From: Leptospiraceae bacterium
Lineage (GTDB): Bacteria; Spirochaetota; Leptospiria; Turneriellales; Turneriellaceae
DNA length: 32,529 nucleotides
Assembly (NCBI GenBank): GCA_020440825.1
Contig: JAGRNJ010000023.1
Coordinates: 1-32,529 of the forward strand
Direction of reading: 5' to 3'
Of this stretch, positions 16,954 through 25,852 are shown piece by piece. The notes beneath the pieces were generated by a model. The model was not told the DNA's origin. It did not search any database and worked only from the letters and a program-made list of their open reading frames with translations. Position numbers and translations under genes: made by a program. Numbering within the stretch: position 1 is the first letter of the stretch; every line of letters starts with the position of its first letter.

Positions 16954-17850
16954 TTAGCCAAAAATTAAGTACACGAAGAATAACCCCAATAATACGACTA
17001 CAGCACCAATAAAATAAATAGCACCTCCGCCGCCACTACCACCTTGCTTATTATTCATAGCTCTTTCTGACCTGGTTTTAGCAATAGCTTCGGGGGTTTG
17101 CACCATAACCCGCTCTGTTTCAGTGATTTTCGTTCTTAATTGTGGTGAAAACGAACATTCGAGTTCAAGACCCTCACTGGTATTTTCTAGTGTTACAATT
17201 TCTGCAGCTACAGGCTTTACACCTTTAGGAGCGAGTAGATTATTTGAGTTCACAAAACTCTGGGCAGGAGCACTCAAATCTGTTATTTTGAGCATTATTT
17301 TCTGGCCCGGTTTCATCGTTGAGATTGAAACCCCCGAAATAGGGTCTAAAACCAGAGTTGATCGTATATATGTATGTGCAGATTCTGGTTGAGACGGGGT
17401 CGAGACCTGTTCCTGTGGTCCTTTGTCTAAAGACTGTACTTCAGAAGTATAAGTTTCAATTTGAATGCGATCATCCCTAATAATTCTGCGCAGACGTTCA
17501 AAAATCAATTGTTTGAGCCGGGAATCATTTTTTAATGCTTTCAGGAAATCGGCCAGGTATTCTGGTCTTTTGCCGAGCTCTTTGAAAATCTCCTGCACAT
17601 CATTGCTGATTGCCGTGGCATAATTATTCTCATATCGAATACGTTGAATAAATGTGTCAAGCTTGTGCCAGTCATCATGTAGAACAACGTCCTGAAACTT
17701 GTTAGAATTTGCAATCACTACAGATGCATTCTCGAGATAGTTCTGTGCACGATTAATTACAATTAAAATTACACCGTAGTATTGTTCTTTTTCAGAAGAA
17801 ATACGAACAGATATGGTTGCATACTTCGCTGATAGGTTTTCGCCAGACAT
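16954..17850 (-). CDS. Tail-anchored protein, function unknown
   Basis: A 298-residue protein without a signal peptide. Residues 1-130 are helical and charged. After a linker rich in Gln/Ser/Pro (about 140-160) comes a beta-rich stretch (STLVLDPISGVSISTM ... LECSFSPQLRTKI). The C-terminus is a Gly-rich hinge (GGSGGGG) and one helix (AIYFIGAVVVLLGLFFVYLIF), so it is probably a cytoplasmic protein anchored by its tail. I recognise no catalytic motif or family. The following gene starts one base after its stop. It diverges from the MscS-type gene. Confidence 0.75.
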   Translation of the reverse strand: MSGENLSAKYATISVRISSEKEQYYGVILIVINRAQNYLENASVVIANSNKFQDVVLHDDWHKLDTFIQRIRYENNYATAISNDVQEIFKELGKRPEYLADFLKALKNDSRLKQLIFERLRRIIRDDRIQIETYTSEVQSLDKGPQEQVSTPSQPESAHTYIRSTLVLDPISGVSISTMKPGQKIMLKITDLSAPAQSFVNSNNLLAPKGVKPVAAEIVTLENTSEGLELECSFSPQLRTKITETERVMVQTPEAIAKTRSERAMNNKQGGSGGGGAIYFIGAVVVLLGLFFVYLIFG

Positions 17851-18060
17851 ATTTGAGTAAGGGTCAGTTAAATGACTTGTACGTCAAACTCTTTTTAAGG
17901 CGGTGCAGTAGGGAAATACTGGGTTATCACTTATATTTTTAAGAAAACGAAATTCCCGGTACATTTGATTTTGAGATGCGCTTTTCTTCAAAAATAACGT
18001 CCGGGTTCTGAAAATGGTAAAGCTTCTTGACGTACTGTTTAGGTTCACAAACTTTCTGAT
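17851..18060. promoter_or_regulatory. Divergent intergenic region with mirrored TTGACGTAC motif
   Basis: This 210-base region separates the tail-anchored gene (minus) from the MscS-type gene (plus). The 9-mer TTGACGTAC occurs at 18027-18035 on the plus strand and, reading toward the other gene, at 17879-17887 on the minus strand. The motif begins 34 and 37 bases before the two start codons. It resembles a -35 element, but I see no good -10 element at the right spacing on either side, so a shared operator is equally possible. Confidence 0.4.
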
Positions 18061-19326
18061 ATGAGAGCATATCTTAAATTTCTTGGTCTTTTTATTTCCT
18101 CTTTAGTGGTTATTTTGTATTTATCTGGCTCTATACAATTGTTCAGCCAGGAAGCTGTTGAAAAAGAAACAGTGAAGACCGAAAAAATTGAAGAAAAAGC
18201 AGAAGGTGAAGTGTTTAACCTCTGGCTAGACCAAAAAGTTCGCGGCGTCTCTGAGCTTCTGAAAAATTCCGTTCTGAAATCAATCTCCAGCCCATTCTGG
18301 GTCAGCGTTTTGATGATTCCTTTGTTGATTGTATCAGCCTGGCTTTTGGGAGTGGTCACCAGAATTGTAATAACAAAGCCAGTATTTGCGCTCGTCAGTA
18401 AAAGCCTGGAACAGGCTGCAGACCGCGAAATGTTCAAATCAGCGGCAAATCTGACCGGACCAATATTCTTAGTACTGGGTATTCGATCGTCGGTGGTACC
18501 ACTGGAAACCTGGATGGACAACAAAATAGAATGGTTTAACAATATTCTCAACGCCGTGTTGATCATGACAGTAACTATCCTGTTAACCCGATTGGCAATA
18601 AGCCTTATTTCAGCCTGGGGTCATAAAATAACCAAGAACACAGAAACGAATGTAGATGATCAATTGTTGCCCTTAGTCATGGGGGTAAGCAAAGCATTAT
18701 TTTACATTTTTGGTGCACTTTTTGCCATGTCATCTCTGGGAATCAATATTACTCCGTTAATCGCCTCTCTCGGCGCTCTTTCTTTTGCGCTTGGTTTTGC
18801 AGTTAAAGACTCTCTCAGTAATTTTATGGCAGGAATTTTTCTGGTACTCGAAGAAACATTTATGATCGGCGATAAGATTTCAATTCCGGGTATAGGCACG
18901 GGATTTATCTTTGATATCGGTCTTCGTACTACGAAACTGCGTACATTTGACAATGAATTGATCGTCATACCAAACAATGTACTTATGAACAAAGAGTTTA
19001 AAAACTACAGGTTACCCGATATTAAAATCAGAATAGTGATACCCTTTTCTGTGGCCTATGGAACCGATCTTGATAAGGTCAGATATGAAATTACGGATGA
19101 ATTGAAACAGATTCAGGGAATTCTCGAAGACCCGGGTTTAGCGGTCGAATTTCTGGAAATGGCAGATTCATCACTCAATTTTCAAGCACGTTTTTTTGTG
19201 GATGATTTTTCAAAGCAATGGGACAAAAAAATTGAAGCAACCGATCGTGTTTACCGACGGCTGCAGGTTGCCGGTATAGAAATACCATTCCCGACTAGAA
19301 CTGTGTATATGAAAAATGAAAACTGA
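18061..19326 (+). CDS. MscS-family mechanosensitive ion channel
   Basis: MscS-type channels open under membrane tension and release solutes in hypo-osmotic shock. The 421-residue product starts with a signal-like helix (about 1-30), a charged periplasmic stretch (KEKETVKTEKIEEKAEGE-like region), then three or four transmembrane helices. The pore helix and beta domain are unmistakable: SLGALSFALGFAVKDSLSNF, then LVLEETFMIGDKI, RTFDNELIVIPNNVLM. The C-terminal alpha/beta domain ends near IPFPTRTVYM, the usual family ending. It overlaps rlmN by 11 bases. Confidence 0.93.
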   Translation: MRAYLKFLGLFISSLVVILYLSGSIQLFSQEAVEKETVKTEKIEEKAEGEVFNLWLDQKVRGVSELLKNSVLKSISSPFWVSVLMIPLLIVSAWLLGVVTRIVITKPVFALVSKSLEQAADREMFKSAANLTGPIFLVLGIRSSVVPLETWMDNKIEWFNNILNAVLIMTVTILLTRLAISLISAWGHKITKNTETNVDDQLLPLVMGVSKALFYIFGALFAMSSLGINITPLIASLGALSFALGFAVKDSLSNFMAGIFLVLEETFMIGDKISIPGIGTGFIFDIGLRTTKLRTFDNELIVIPNNVLMNKEFKNYRLPDIKIRIVIPFSVAYGTDLDKVRYEITDELKQIQGILEDPGLAVEFLEMADSSLNFQARFFVDDFSKQWDKKIEATDRVYRRLQVAGIEIPFPTRTVYMKNEN

Positions 19327-20365
19327 ACTTGCTCAGTCATTGAATTTAGAAGACTGGCAAAGCTGGATTCTTCCCGATGCAAAATATAGAGCCGCTCAAA
19401 TTAATCACTGGGTACACAAGAAGAATGCCTTATCACCAGATGAGATGAGTGATTTACCGCTCGCCATGCGTGAGAGACTTGCCAGAGATTTCGAGTGGCC
19501 TGGCGAATCGATGCTGCAAAGTATTCGCTTCTCAGATGCCGACCAGACTGCTAAATTCTCACTGGCATTTGAGCCGAATAAAAAAATAGAAACAGTTTGG
19601 CTGCCTTATGAAAACCGTCAATCGCTGTGTGTTTCAGTGCAATCAGGATGCTCCCTCGATTGTTCATTTTGTGCAACCGGTAAGATGAAGTTTACCGGGA
19701 ACCTCTCGGCAGGTCAGATACTTCTACAGGTGTATCTTGCCAGACGCAGAATGAATAAAGATGTAACCAACATCGTTTTCATGGGAATGGGAGAACCGTT
19801 TTATAATTATGACAATGTAATGAAAGCGGCTCTTATATTGCATTCTGACTTTGGCAGTGGCATCAGCACACGGCGGATTACTGTCAGCACATCGGGTGTA
19901 CTGCCTGGCATCGAAAGATTTGTGAGAGAGAAACAGCCCTTCAAACTGGCGCTATCGCTGCATTCTGCAATACCAGAGAAGCGTGCCAAGATTATGGATA
20001 TTGAAAAAAAGTTTCCAATGGACGATATAGTAAAATTTCTCTACGACAACCGCAGCGAATTGAAACCTAACCAGCTCATGATCGAGTATATAATGATCAA
20101 AGACTTCAATATGGGGAGCGAAGATGCTGATTCCCTTTTTAAGGTCGCTAAAAAATTAGATGCAAAAATCAATTTAATTCCCCTCAATACTGCGTTCGCC
20201 GGAATGGAAAGACCTTCCGATTCTGAAATCGATACCTTTTGGCGATCTATTCGTGACCGTGGGATTGTAATTATAAACCGTAGATCACCAGCAAAAGATA
20301 TCGATGGAGCCTGCGGTATGCTGGCTCTCAAAGAATCTACCGGCCACAATGAACCGGCAGCTTAA
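19316..20365 (+). CDS. rlmN: 23S rRNA (adenine2503-C2)/tRNA methyltransferase RlmN
   Basis: RlmN is a radical-SAM enzyme that methylates C2 of A2503 in 23S rRNA (and A37 of some tRNAs). The 349-residue product has the [4Fe-4S]-binding CSLDCSFC (Cys112, 116, 119), the upstream catalytic-type Cys105 in LCVSVQSGC, and the C-terminal GACGML with the methyl-carrying Cys. GMGEPFYNYDNV and SLHSAIPEKRAKIM are further family blocks. ATG overlaps the end of the MscS-type gene by 11 bases, so it is co-transcribed. The 3' end is 8 bases from convergent dctP. Confidence 0.97.
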   Translation: MKTELAQSLNLEDWQSWILPDAKYRAAQINHWVHKKNALSPDEMSDLPLAMRERLARDFEWPGESMLQSIRFSDADQTAKFSLAFEPNKKIETVWLPYENRQSLCVSVQSGCSLDCSFCATGKMKFTGNLSAGQILLQVYLARRRMNKDVTNIVFMGMGEPFYNYDNVMKAALILHSDFGSGISTRRITVSTSGVLPGIERFVREKQPFKLALSLHSAIPEKRAKIMDIEKKFPMDDIVKFLYDNRSELKPNQLMIEYIMIKDFNMGSEDADSLFKVAKKLDAKINLIPLNTAFAGMERPSDSEIDTFWRSIRDRGIVIINRRSPAKDIDGACGMLALKESTGHNEPAA

Positions 20366-20373
20366 AAGAGTCT

Positions 20374-21354
20374 TTAACGAGCTGAATCGCGTGCAGCCCT
20401 TGCTTTGTTGAGAAGGTCTTTAGAATAGAGAGATCCCACCAGTTTATTCTGCACAAGTACTGATTTTTCTCTCAGAGTTTGGGCATCCGCATTATTAACT
20501 TCTACAGCTTTTATACCTCTTTTTTTGAGAATAGCCATTCCTTTCTCATTTTCTGAACGAAGGGTCTTTACCAGTTCACGGGAATATTTTTCAGAGGTTT
20601 CTTTCAAGATTTTCTGTTGTTCAGCGTTCAGTTTTTTATAGGTCTTTGAGCTGATTAAAGTAGCACCGGTACCATGGGCCAGCTGGATATTCGAGTAATG
20701 CTTTACGTAGCGAAACCACTGCAGGCCAATTGCACCCATCGGCGGGGCATACACGGCTTCTATACCGCCAGTTTGCAATTGCGGTAATACACTTTCAAAA
20801 CCGAGAAATACCGGTATGAGACCAAATTCTGCCAGCATCGACTTCACCAGCGGATCTCCCTTGGGCGCCCAGATCTTGGTACCTTTCATATCTTCAATTC
20901 TTTGTATCGGTTTTTGGGACATTAGATAGACAAAGCCCGATTCTCCCCAGCCGGCGAGAACAAAACCACGCTGCTGGAATTTCTTCTCAAAATCAGGATA
21001 CAATGCTTTGACAACAGCATCTACCTGTTTTTCATTGTTAAAGAACATAGGCAATTCTAACAGGCGAACTTCGCTCACCTCATTGCCGAGTGCGATTCCT
21101 GTGAAAGAGGCCATATCGATCATACCTGCCTTCAATTTTTTGAGTACAGTCGTTTCTTCGCCTGCTACACCACCATAGAAGATCTGAACTTTCAATGAGC
21201 CTTTTGACTTTTGTTCAATTTCTTTTTTCATTTTCTCAGCATTTTCTGCCCAAACAGAACCCTGGGGCGCAATTGTCGCATATTTTATCGTGACTGAAAA
21301 AACAGACACACTGCCTAAAAAGAGCATCGTGATAATGGTAAGAATATTTTTCAT
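20374..21354 (-). CDS. Orphan TRAP-type (DctP-like) periplasmic binding protein
   Basis: A 326-residue exported binding protein. The signal peptide is MKNILTIITMLFLGSVSVFS; the mature protein begins with the DctP-like IKYATIAPQGSVWAENAEKM. YGGVAGEET, FVYLMSQKPIQRIEDMKGTKIWAP and the LPQLQTGGIEAVYAPP segment match the DctP family of TRAP substrate-binding proteins. No dctQ/dctM genes are present in the window, so the membrane partner must be elsewhere or absent. The start at 21354 has GAGG 6 bases upstream, better than ATG 21366. It follows the 21401-22465 gene after 46 bases. The ligand is unknown. Confidence 0.9.
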   Translation of the reverse strand: MKNILTIITMLFLGSVSVFSVTIKYATIAPQGSVWAENAEKMKKEIEQKSKGSLKVQIFYGGVAGEETTVLKKLKAGMIDMASFTGIALGNEVSEVRLLELPMFFNNEKQVDAVVKALYPDFEKKFQQRGFVLAGWGESGFVYLMSQKPIQRIEDMKGTKIWAPKGDPLVKSMLAEFGLIPVFLGFESVLPQLQTGGIEAVYAPPMGAIGLQWFRYVKHYSNIQLAHGTGATLISSKTYKKLNAEQQKILKETSEKYSRELVKTLRSENEKGMAILKKRGIKAVEVNNADAQTLREKSVLVQNKLVGSLYSKDLLNKARAARDSAR

Positions 21355-21400
21355 TGTTAGCCTCATGTATTTGACGAAATATCAGTGAATCGGTTCATAA

Positions 21401-22465
21401 TTATTTCCCCTTGGTAAAGGTATCGTTGTAATCGGGAATATAAGCCAGTACTGAACCATCTGGGCGTATTTTTGAATATCCGAAACCAAGAGGCCGGGTG
21501 TATTTTTTTAAATAAAAATCGAAGATATCTTTCTGATCCTGGTCTATCATCTGCAGGTAGGCATCAATCATACGTAATTTACCGAATTTTACATCTCCTT
21601 TATATAGCATGAGATAATTAGCAGCTTTAGGGTCAGGCAGAGGAGGAAACTTGACCTTGAATTCATTGTCTATTTTCAGCCATAGAGAATTATCGAGTAG
21701 TTTAATTTCACTGAGGTAGCCACCAATTTTCGGGGGTGGGAATATCGAGAACGGTTCAACAATAATTTTGTTCTCTTTCATTACCAAACCCCGGCCCCGT
21801 GGAATAGGCAAAAGTTTTTCCAGGTCTAATCCCACTATATCGAGCATAGTCTTGGTCATGGGATTCCCTAAAGATTTAATCGACTCTGCTTCAATGATGA
21901 GCAGTACATTCTCTTTATCGAGATACATCTTACCAATCATTTCGAAACCAAGCCAGAAAACCAGTTTCATATCACCTGATAGTTTGAGTCGCTTTTCTGT
22001 TTTTCCATCATTCTCAACATTAATAAACTCCATTTTAAGGTTTTTGAGAGGGGTTCCTTCATAGTTGAAGACAATCTGGTTAAAAATATATTGCAGAATT
22101 TTCACATCAACTTCTGCCTCTGCCTGATAGATATCGATAGCAAAAGAATTTACATCATCAAAATTGGTCATAGCCCCCTTCTTAAACGGAATGGTTTCAC
22201 CGACCAGCGAGTGTACTTTCATCTCAATTTCATCAGTGAGTTTAAAATTTAAATTTTTAAGGGCCAGATAGGTACCACGTAGCGTACGCGACTGTACAGG
22301 AACGGGAGCTCCGCCCAGTTCTAAAGGTTTATCTTTTTGCGATAATTGGGAGGTTAGAACCCGTAACGCGACGAAGGCAAGTGTGCCGACCACGGCAACC
22401 ACGATTGATAAATGCAAAAGACGTTTCCAGATTGGTGGCTGTCCCTGCTGATTTTCTGTATTCAT
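21401..22465 (-). CDS. Membrane-anchored periplasmic protein, function unknown
   Basis: A 354-residue protein with one N-terminal transmembrane helix (about 15-35, LLHLSIVVAVVGTLAFVAL) and a large beta-rich extracytoplasmic domain. Its layout, alternating strands such as YLALKNLNFKL, FAIDIYQAEAEVDVKI and LKLSGDMKLVFWLG with a central proline-rich turn (FSIFPPPKIGGYL), reminds me of LmeA/DUF2993-type lipid-binding proteins, but the match is only impressionistic. It lies directly upstream of the orphan binding protein, in the same direction, suggesting a shared envelope task. Confidence 0.75.
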   Translation of the reverse strand: MNTENQQGQPPIWKRLLHLSIVVAVVGTLAFVALRVLTSQLSQKDKPLELGGAPVPVQSRTLRGTYLALKNLNFKLTDEIEMKVHSLVGETIPFKKGAMTNFDDVNSFAIDIYQAEAEVDVKILQYIFNQIVFNYEGTPLKNLKMEFINVENDGKTEKRLKLSGDMKLVFWLGFEMIGKMYLDKENVLLIIEAESIKSLGNPMTKTMLDIVGLDLEKLLPIPRGRGLVMKENKIIVEPFSIFPPPKIGGYLSEIKLLDNSLWLKIDNEFKVKFPPLPDPKAANYLMLYKGDVKFGKLRMIDAYLQMIDQDQKDIFDFYLKKYTRPLGFGYSKIRPDGSVLAYIPDYNDTFTKGK

Positions 22466-22543
22466 AACTTCTCGGTTTCGCTAGCAAGTACATTCGTCAA
22501 GAAAAATACTTTTCGAGATGCAGTACCGGCATACAAATAGCCT

Positions 22544-23008
22544 ATGTACAAAAACCCTGTGCCTACAGTAGATGTGATACTGAGATTTGTAGAATCTGGT
22601 CAAATACCCGACCTCACAACCCCGATCGTTCTCATTGAAAGAAAGAATAAACCATTTGGCTGGGCATTGCCTGGTGGTTTTGTCGATGAAGGGGAACGAC
22701 TCGAAAACGCTGCCAGAAGGGAAGTACTCGAAGAAACGAGCTGCGAGTGTAAATTAAATGAGTTACTATATGTTTATTCTGATCCCTCCCGGGATCCCCG
22801 AAGTCATACAGTGTCGACAGTCTTTCTTGGAACCAGTGAAACCCCGCCAGAGGCCGGTGATGATGCTGCTAAGGCCGCACTTTTTTATTTGCATCAATTA
22901 CCCTCAGAAATTGCTTTCGACCATAGAAAAATTCTGCAGGATTATGAACATTTCTTGCGCACTGGTGAACGACCTGACCCTCAGTATGAATATGAAACCG
23001 CAAGATAA
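22544..23008 (+). CDS. Nudix hydrolase
   Basis: Nudix enzymes cleave nucleoside diphosphates linked to another moiety. The 154-residue product contains the Nudix box GFVDEGERLENAARREVLEE (G-x5-E-x7-REV-x-EE) continuing TSCE, with Ser in place of the usual Gly after EET; the catalytic glutamates are retained. GWALPGGFVDEGE and the ADP-ribose-pyrophosphatase-like N-terminal strand support a sugar- or ADP-ribose-type substrate, but this is not certain. Its 3' end overlaps engB by 23 bases. No clear Shine-Dalgarno. Confidence 0.9.
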   Translation: MYKNPVPTVDVILRFVESGQIPDLTTPIVLIERKNKPFGWALPGGFVDEGERLENAARREVLEETSCECKLNELLYVYSDPSRDPRSHTVSTVFLGTSETPPEAGDDAAKAALFYLHQLPSEIAFDHRKILQDYEHFLRTGERPDPQYEYETAR

Positions 23009-23606
23009 AAGAACCTTAGATCGTGAAACCCTCTCAAAAGGCAAATTTATTCAATCTTTTGCGGCAGGAAACCAATTGCCGAATGATTTGCCCGAAGTTG
23101 CCTTTCTGGGACGTTCAAACTCAGGAAAAAGTACTCTGCTGTCTTCTTTGATTCATAATGCATCGATTGTAAAAACCTCTGGTAAGCCAGGCAGTACCAC
23201 TACAGTTAATTATTTTCAGATTGGTGGCATCTATCTGGTCGATCTGCCGGGCTATGGCTATGCCAAGCGTTCTAAAAATGAACGCGGCCAGTTGCAGGCG
23301 GCAATTGACTGGTATCTCGCAAATACAAAAAATCTAGTGGCCGGGTTTTTACTGCTAGATTGTCTGCGTTCGCCCGAAGAAGAAGAATTTAAGATCGCAG
23401 AACTTTTTGCTCAAAATCATAAACCGTTATCCCTGCTGCTGAGCAAGGCAGACAGGCTCAACCAGAAAGAAACAAGCCAGGTCGTCAGAAAAATCAAAGA
23501 GTTCGAAAATAAATTTTTTGAGGTTCAGTTTATCTCAGCTGCCAAAGGCAAGGGGATTGCTCCCCTTGTTGAACGCCTAAACAGCCTGGGTGCTTCATCA
23601 GGCTGA
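22986..23606 (+). CDS. engB: Ribosome biogenesis GTPase EngB (YsxC/YihA)
   Basis: EngB is a small GTPase needed for 50S subunit assembly. The 206-residue product carries G1 GRSNSGKST (42-50), G3 DLPGYG (86-91), G4 SKAD (153-156, Ser for the usual Thr) and G5-like SAAKGKG (184-190). This length fits the family. I chose ATG 22986 (22992 is an alternative), which lies inside the Nudix gene; a reading from 22758 would give an unneeded 76-residue extension. The stop overlaps convergent fumarase by 9 bases. Confidence 0.93.
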   Translation: MNMKPQDKRTLDRETLSKGKFIQSFAAGNQLPNDLPEVAFLGRSNSGKSTLLSSLIHNASIVKTSGKPGSTTTVNYFQIGGIYLVDLPGYGYAKRSKNERGQLQAAIDWYLANTKNLVAGFLLLDCLRSPEEEEFKIAELFAQNHKPLSLLLSKADRLNQKETSQVVRKIKEFENKFFEVQFISAAKGKGIAPLVERLNSLGASSG

Positions 23607-25097
23607 GCGCTTCCAGGCAACCGGACCTTTTTTATGTATCGATTCACCCCGGGAGTCGACGGCAACCATCACGGGCATATCTTCAACTTCGAATTCATAA
23701 ACAGCTTCCATGCCCAGATCTTCGAATGCAACCACTTTTGAAGAGCGTATTGCTTTTGACACCAGATAAGCTGCACCACCAACTGCAATCAGATAAACAG
23801 ATTTATGCTTCTCAATGGCATCAATCGCAATCTGGCCTCGCTCTGCCTTGCCAATCATTCCCATTAAGCCGGTTTCGGCCAGCATAAATTCAGTAAAAGG
23901 ATCCATACGGGTAGATGTAGTAGGGCCGGCAGGACCGACAACTTCATCTCTTACCGGATCAACCGGACCAACGTAGTAGATAAATCTATTCTTGAATGAT
24001 AAGCCATCTGGAAGTCCCTGCCCAGATTTGATCAATGAGTGAATTCTCTTATGTGCTGCATCTCTACCTGTCAGCATCTTGCCAGAGAGAAGCAGAGTTT
24101 CTCCAATTTTGAAGTTCTGTACTTCTTCAGCAGTGATCGTATCTAAATTGACTCGACGGCCGCCCTGTGCAGGATCAATTTTGAGATCTGGCCAGATATC
24201 GAGGGAAGGCGGATGGAATTCTGCAGGTCCGTTGCCATCTAAATGAAAGTGAATATGTCGGGTGGCTGCACAATTTGGTATCATGGCAACCGGCAGGGAA
24301 GCAGCATGGGTAGGATATTCCATGATTTTTACATCCAGCACTGTGGTCAATCCGCCCAGACCCTGGGCGCCGATACCCAAAGCATTTACTTTATTATAAA
24401 TTTCAATGCGGGTTTCTTCGAGTTTATTCGCAGGGCCTCTTTGCAGCAGTTCTGGCATGTCAATGCTTTGCATCAAGGATTCTTTCGCAAGCAGCATGGC
24501 TTTTTCTGCGGTCCCGCCAACCCCGATTCCCAACATTCCGGGAGGGCACCAGCCGGCTCCCATGCTGGGTATAGTTGCTTCAATCCAGTCGACAATACTC
24601 GCCGAAGGGTTCAGAATTGTGAATTTAGATTTATTTTCTGAACCTCCGCCTTTTGCTGCGATATGCACTTCAAAATGATCGCCTGCTACCAGTTCAGTAT
24701 GAATGATCGCCGGCCCGTTATTCTTTGTATTTTTTCTAGTGCCAAAAGGATCTGATACTACAGAGTGACGCAATGGATTATCTTTATTATTGTAAGCGCG
24801 AGAGACTCCCTCGTTAATAATTTCATTTAAATCCCGGTTTGAATCAATACGGATATTCATTCCGACTTTGACAAAAGCAACAATAATACCTGTATCCTGG
24901 CATATTGGCCGTTTGCCGATAGCTGACATTCGAGAGTTAATGAGAATCTGGGCCATAGCACTTTTGGCCTGTTGAGATTCTTCTCTTTCATAGGCAGCCG
25001 TCATTGCCTTTATAAAGTCTTCTGGATGGTAGTAAGAAATAAACTGTAGGGCACGATCGACACTTTCGATGATATCTGCTTCTTGAATGGTTTTCAT
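23598..25097 (-). CDS. Class I fumarate hydratase ([4Fe-4S])
   Basis: Converts fumarate to malate in the TCA cycle. The 499-residue product has the two fused parts of class I fumarases: an alpha-like part with PICQDTG (Cys66), GAGWCPPGMLG (Cys184) and MIPNCAATRH (Cys276), the three cluster ligands, and a beta-like part with GKMLTGRDAAHKRI and VGPAGPTTSTRMDPF. Length and motif order are typical of single-chain FumA/FumB. It is a separate unit; the nearest upstream gene in the same direction is 57 bases away. Confidence 0.95.
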   Translation of the reverse strand: MKTIQEADIIESVDRALQFISYYHPEDFIKAMTAAYEREESQQAKSAMAQILINSRMSAIGKRPICQDTGIIVAFVKVGMNIRIDSNRDLNEIINEGVSRAYNNKDNPLRHSVVSDPFGTRKNTKNNGPAIIHTELVAGDHFEVHIAAKGGGSENKSKFTILNPSASIVDWIEATIPSMGAGWCPPGMLGIGVGGTAEKAMLLAKESLMQSIDMPELLQRGPANKLEETRIEIYNKVNALGIGAQGLGGLTTVLDVKIMEYPTHAASLPVAMIPNCAATRHIHFHLDGNGPAEFHPPSLDIWPDLKIDPAQGGRRVNLDTITAEEVQNFKIGETLLLSGKMLTGRDAAHKRIHSLIKSGQGLPDGLSFKNRFIYYVGPVDPVRDEVVGPAGPTTSTRMDPFTEFMLAETGLMGMIGKAERGQIAIDAIEKHKSVYLIAVGGAAYLVSKAIRSSKVVAFEDLGMEAVYEFEVEDMPVMVAVDSRGESIHKKGPVAWKRSA

Positions 25098-25154
25098 CTC
25101 GGTAATTTATCAATTCTGAGACGATTTGTCCAATACTTGCAAATATCAGCTGGT

Positions 25155-25850
25155 TTACTTAATCATCTCGATACATTTCTCGATGACATTCAACCTGGCG
25201 TGATACTTATTCTCTGCAGCAACAATATTCCAGGGAGCATGCAGGGTATTGGTACGGGCAAACATTTCATCATATGCTTCCAGATATTCATTCAGGCGGT
25301 CCCGATTTCTCCAGTCTTCCTCTGTTATCTTATGCCCTTTGAGTGGGTTGTTCTGTCGTTCTTCAAACCGGCGCATTTGTTCTGCCGGTGAGATATGCAG
25401 AAAAAATTTTATCACCCGTACTCCGTGGGAAATAAGCTGGGCCTCAAATTCGTTAATCTCCTGGTATGCCCGTTGCCATTCAGCAGCTAAGGCAAAGCCC
25501 TCGATTCGTTCAACCAGAACCCTGCCATACCAGCTTCTGTCGAATATAACTGCTCTACCCCATGGTGGTACTCTTTTCCAGAAGCGCCAAAGATAGTGCC
25601 TTGCCAGTTCTTCTTCATTGGGTTTGGCAATCCCATGAACTTCATAAATTCTGGGATCCAATCGTTCTGTAAGGCGCTTAATGGCTCCGCCTTTGCCTGC
25701 GGCATCCCAGCCCTCAAAGAGAATTGCGAGAGATTTTTTCTTACCTAGAAATTTTTCCAGAGAGACACGCAATTCGGCGTGCAAAATTGGCAGTTGCTTT
25801 GAATAATTTTCTTTTGGTACCTGAATGCTTAAATCAACGGCAGAAAGCAT
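25155..25850 (-). CDS. ppk2: Polyphosphate kinase 2 family protein (canonical motifs)
   Basis: PPK2 enzymes transfer phosphate between polyphosphate and nucleotides. The 231-residue product has Walker A FEGWDAAGKGGAIKRL (G47-G55 core), the lid-like RIEGFALAAEWQRAYQ region and Walker B IFDRSWYGRVLVER (D104). The basic KGHKITEEDWRNRDR segment and the terminal HAPWNIVAAENKYHARL block also match. All expected catalytic residues appear present. It starts 2 bases after the stop of a second PPK2-like gene, so the pair is an operon and may work together. Nucleotide preference cannot be read from sequence. Confidence 0.93.
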   Translation of the reverse strand: MLSAVDLSIQVPKENYSKQLPILHAELRVSLEKFLGKKKSLAILFEGWDAAGKGGAIKRLTERLDPRIYEVHGIAKPNEEELARHYLWRFWKRVPPWGRAVIFDRSWYGRVLVERIEGFALAAEWQRAYQEINEFEAQLISHGVRVIKFFLHISPAEQMRRFEERQNNPLKGHKITEEDWRNRDRLNEYLEAYDEMFARTNTLHAPWNIVAAENKYHARLNVIEKCIEMIK

Positions 25851-25852
25851 GT

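Noticed and set aside
22758-22985. N-terminal extension of EngB by 76 residues
   Set aside because: It runs out of frame through the Nudix gene and is not like any EngB N-terminus; the start at 22986 gives normal length.
24243-24678. Open frames of 90-132 residues opposite the fumarase gene
   Set aside because: They lie wholly within the conserved fumarase coding region and look like no known protein.
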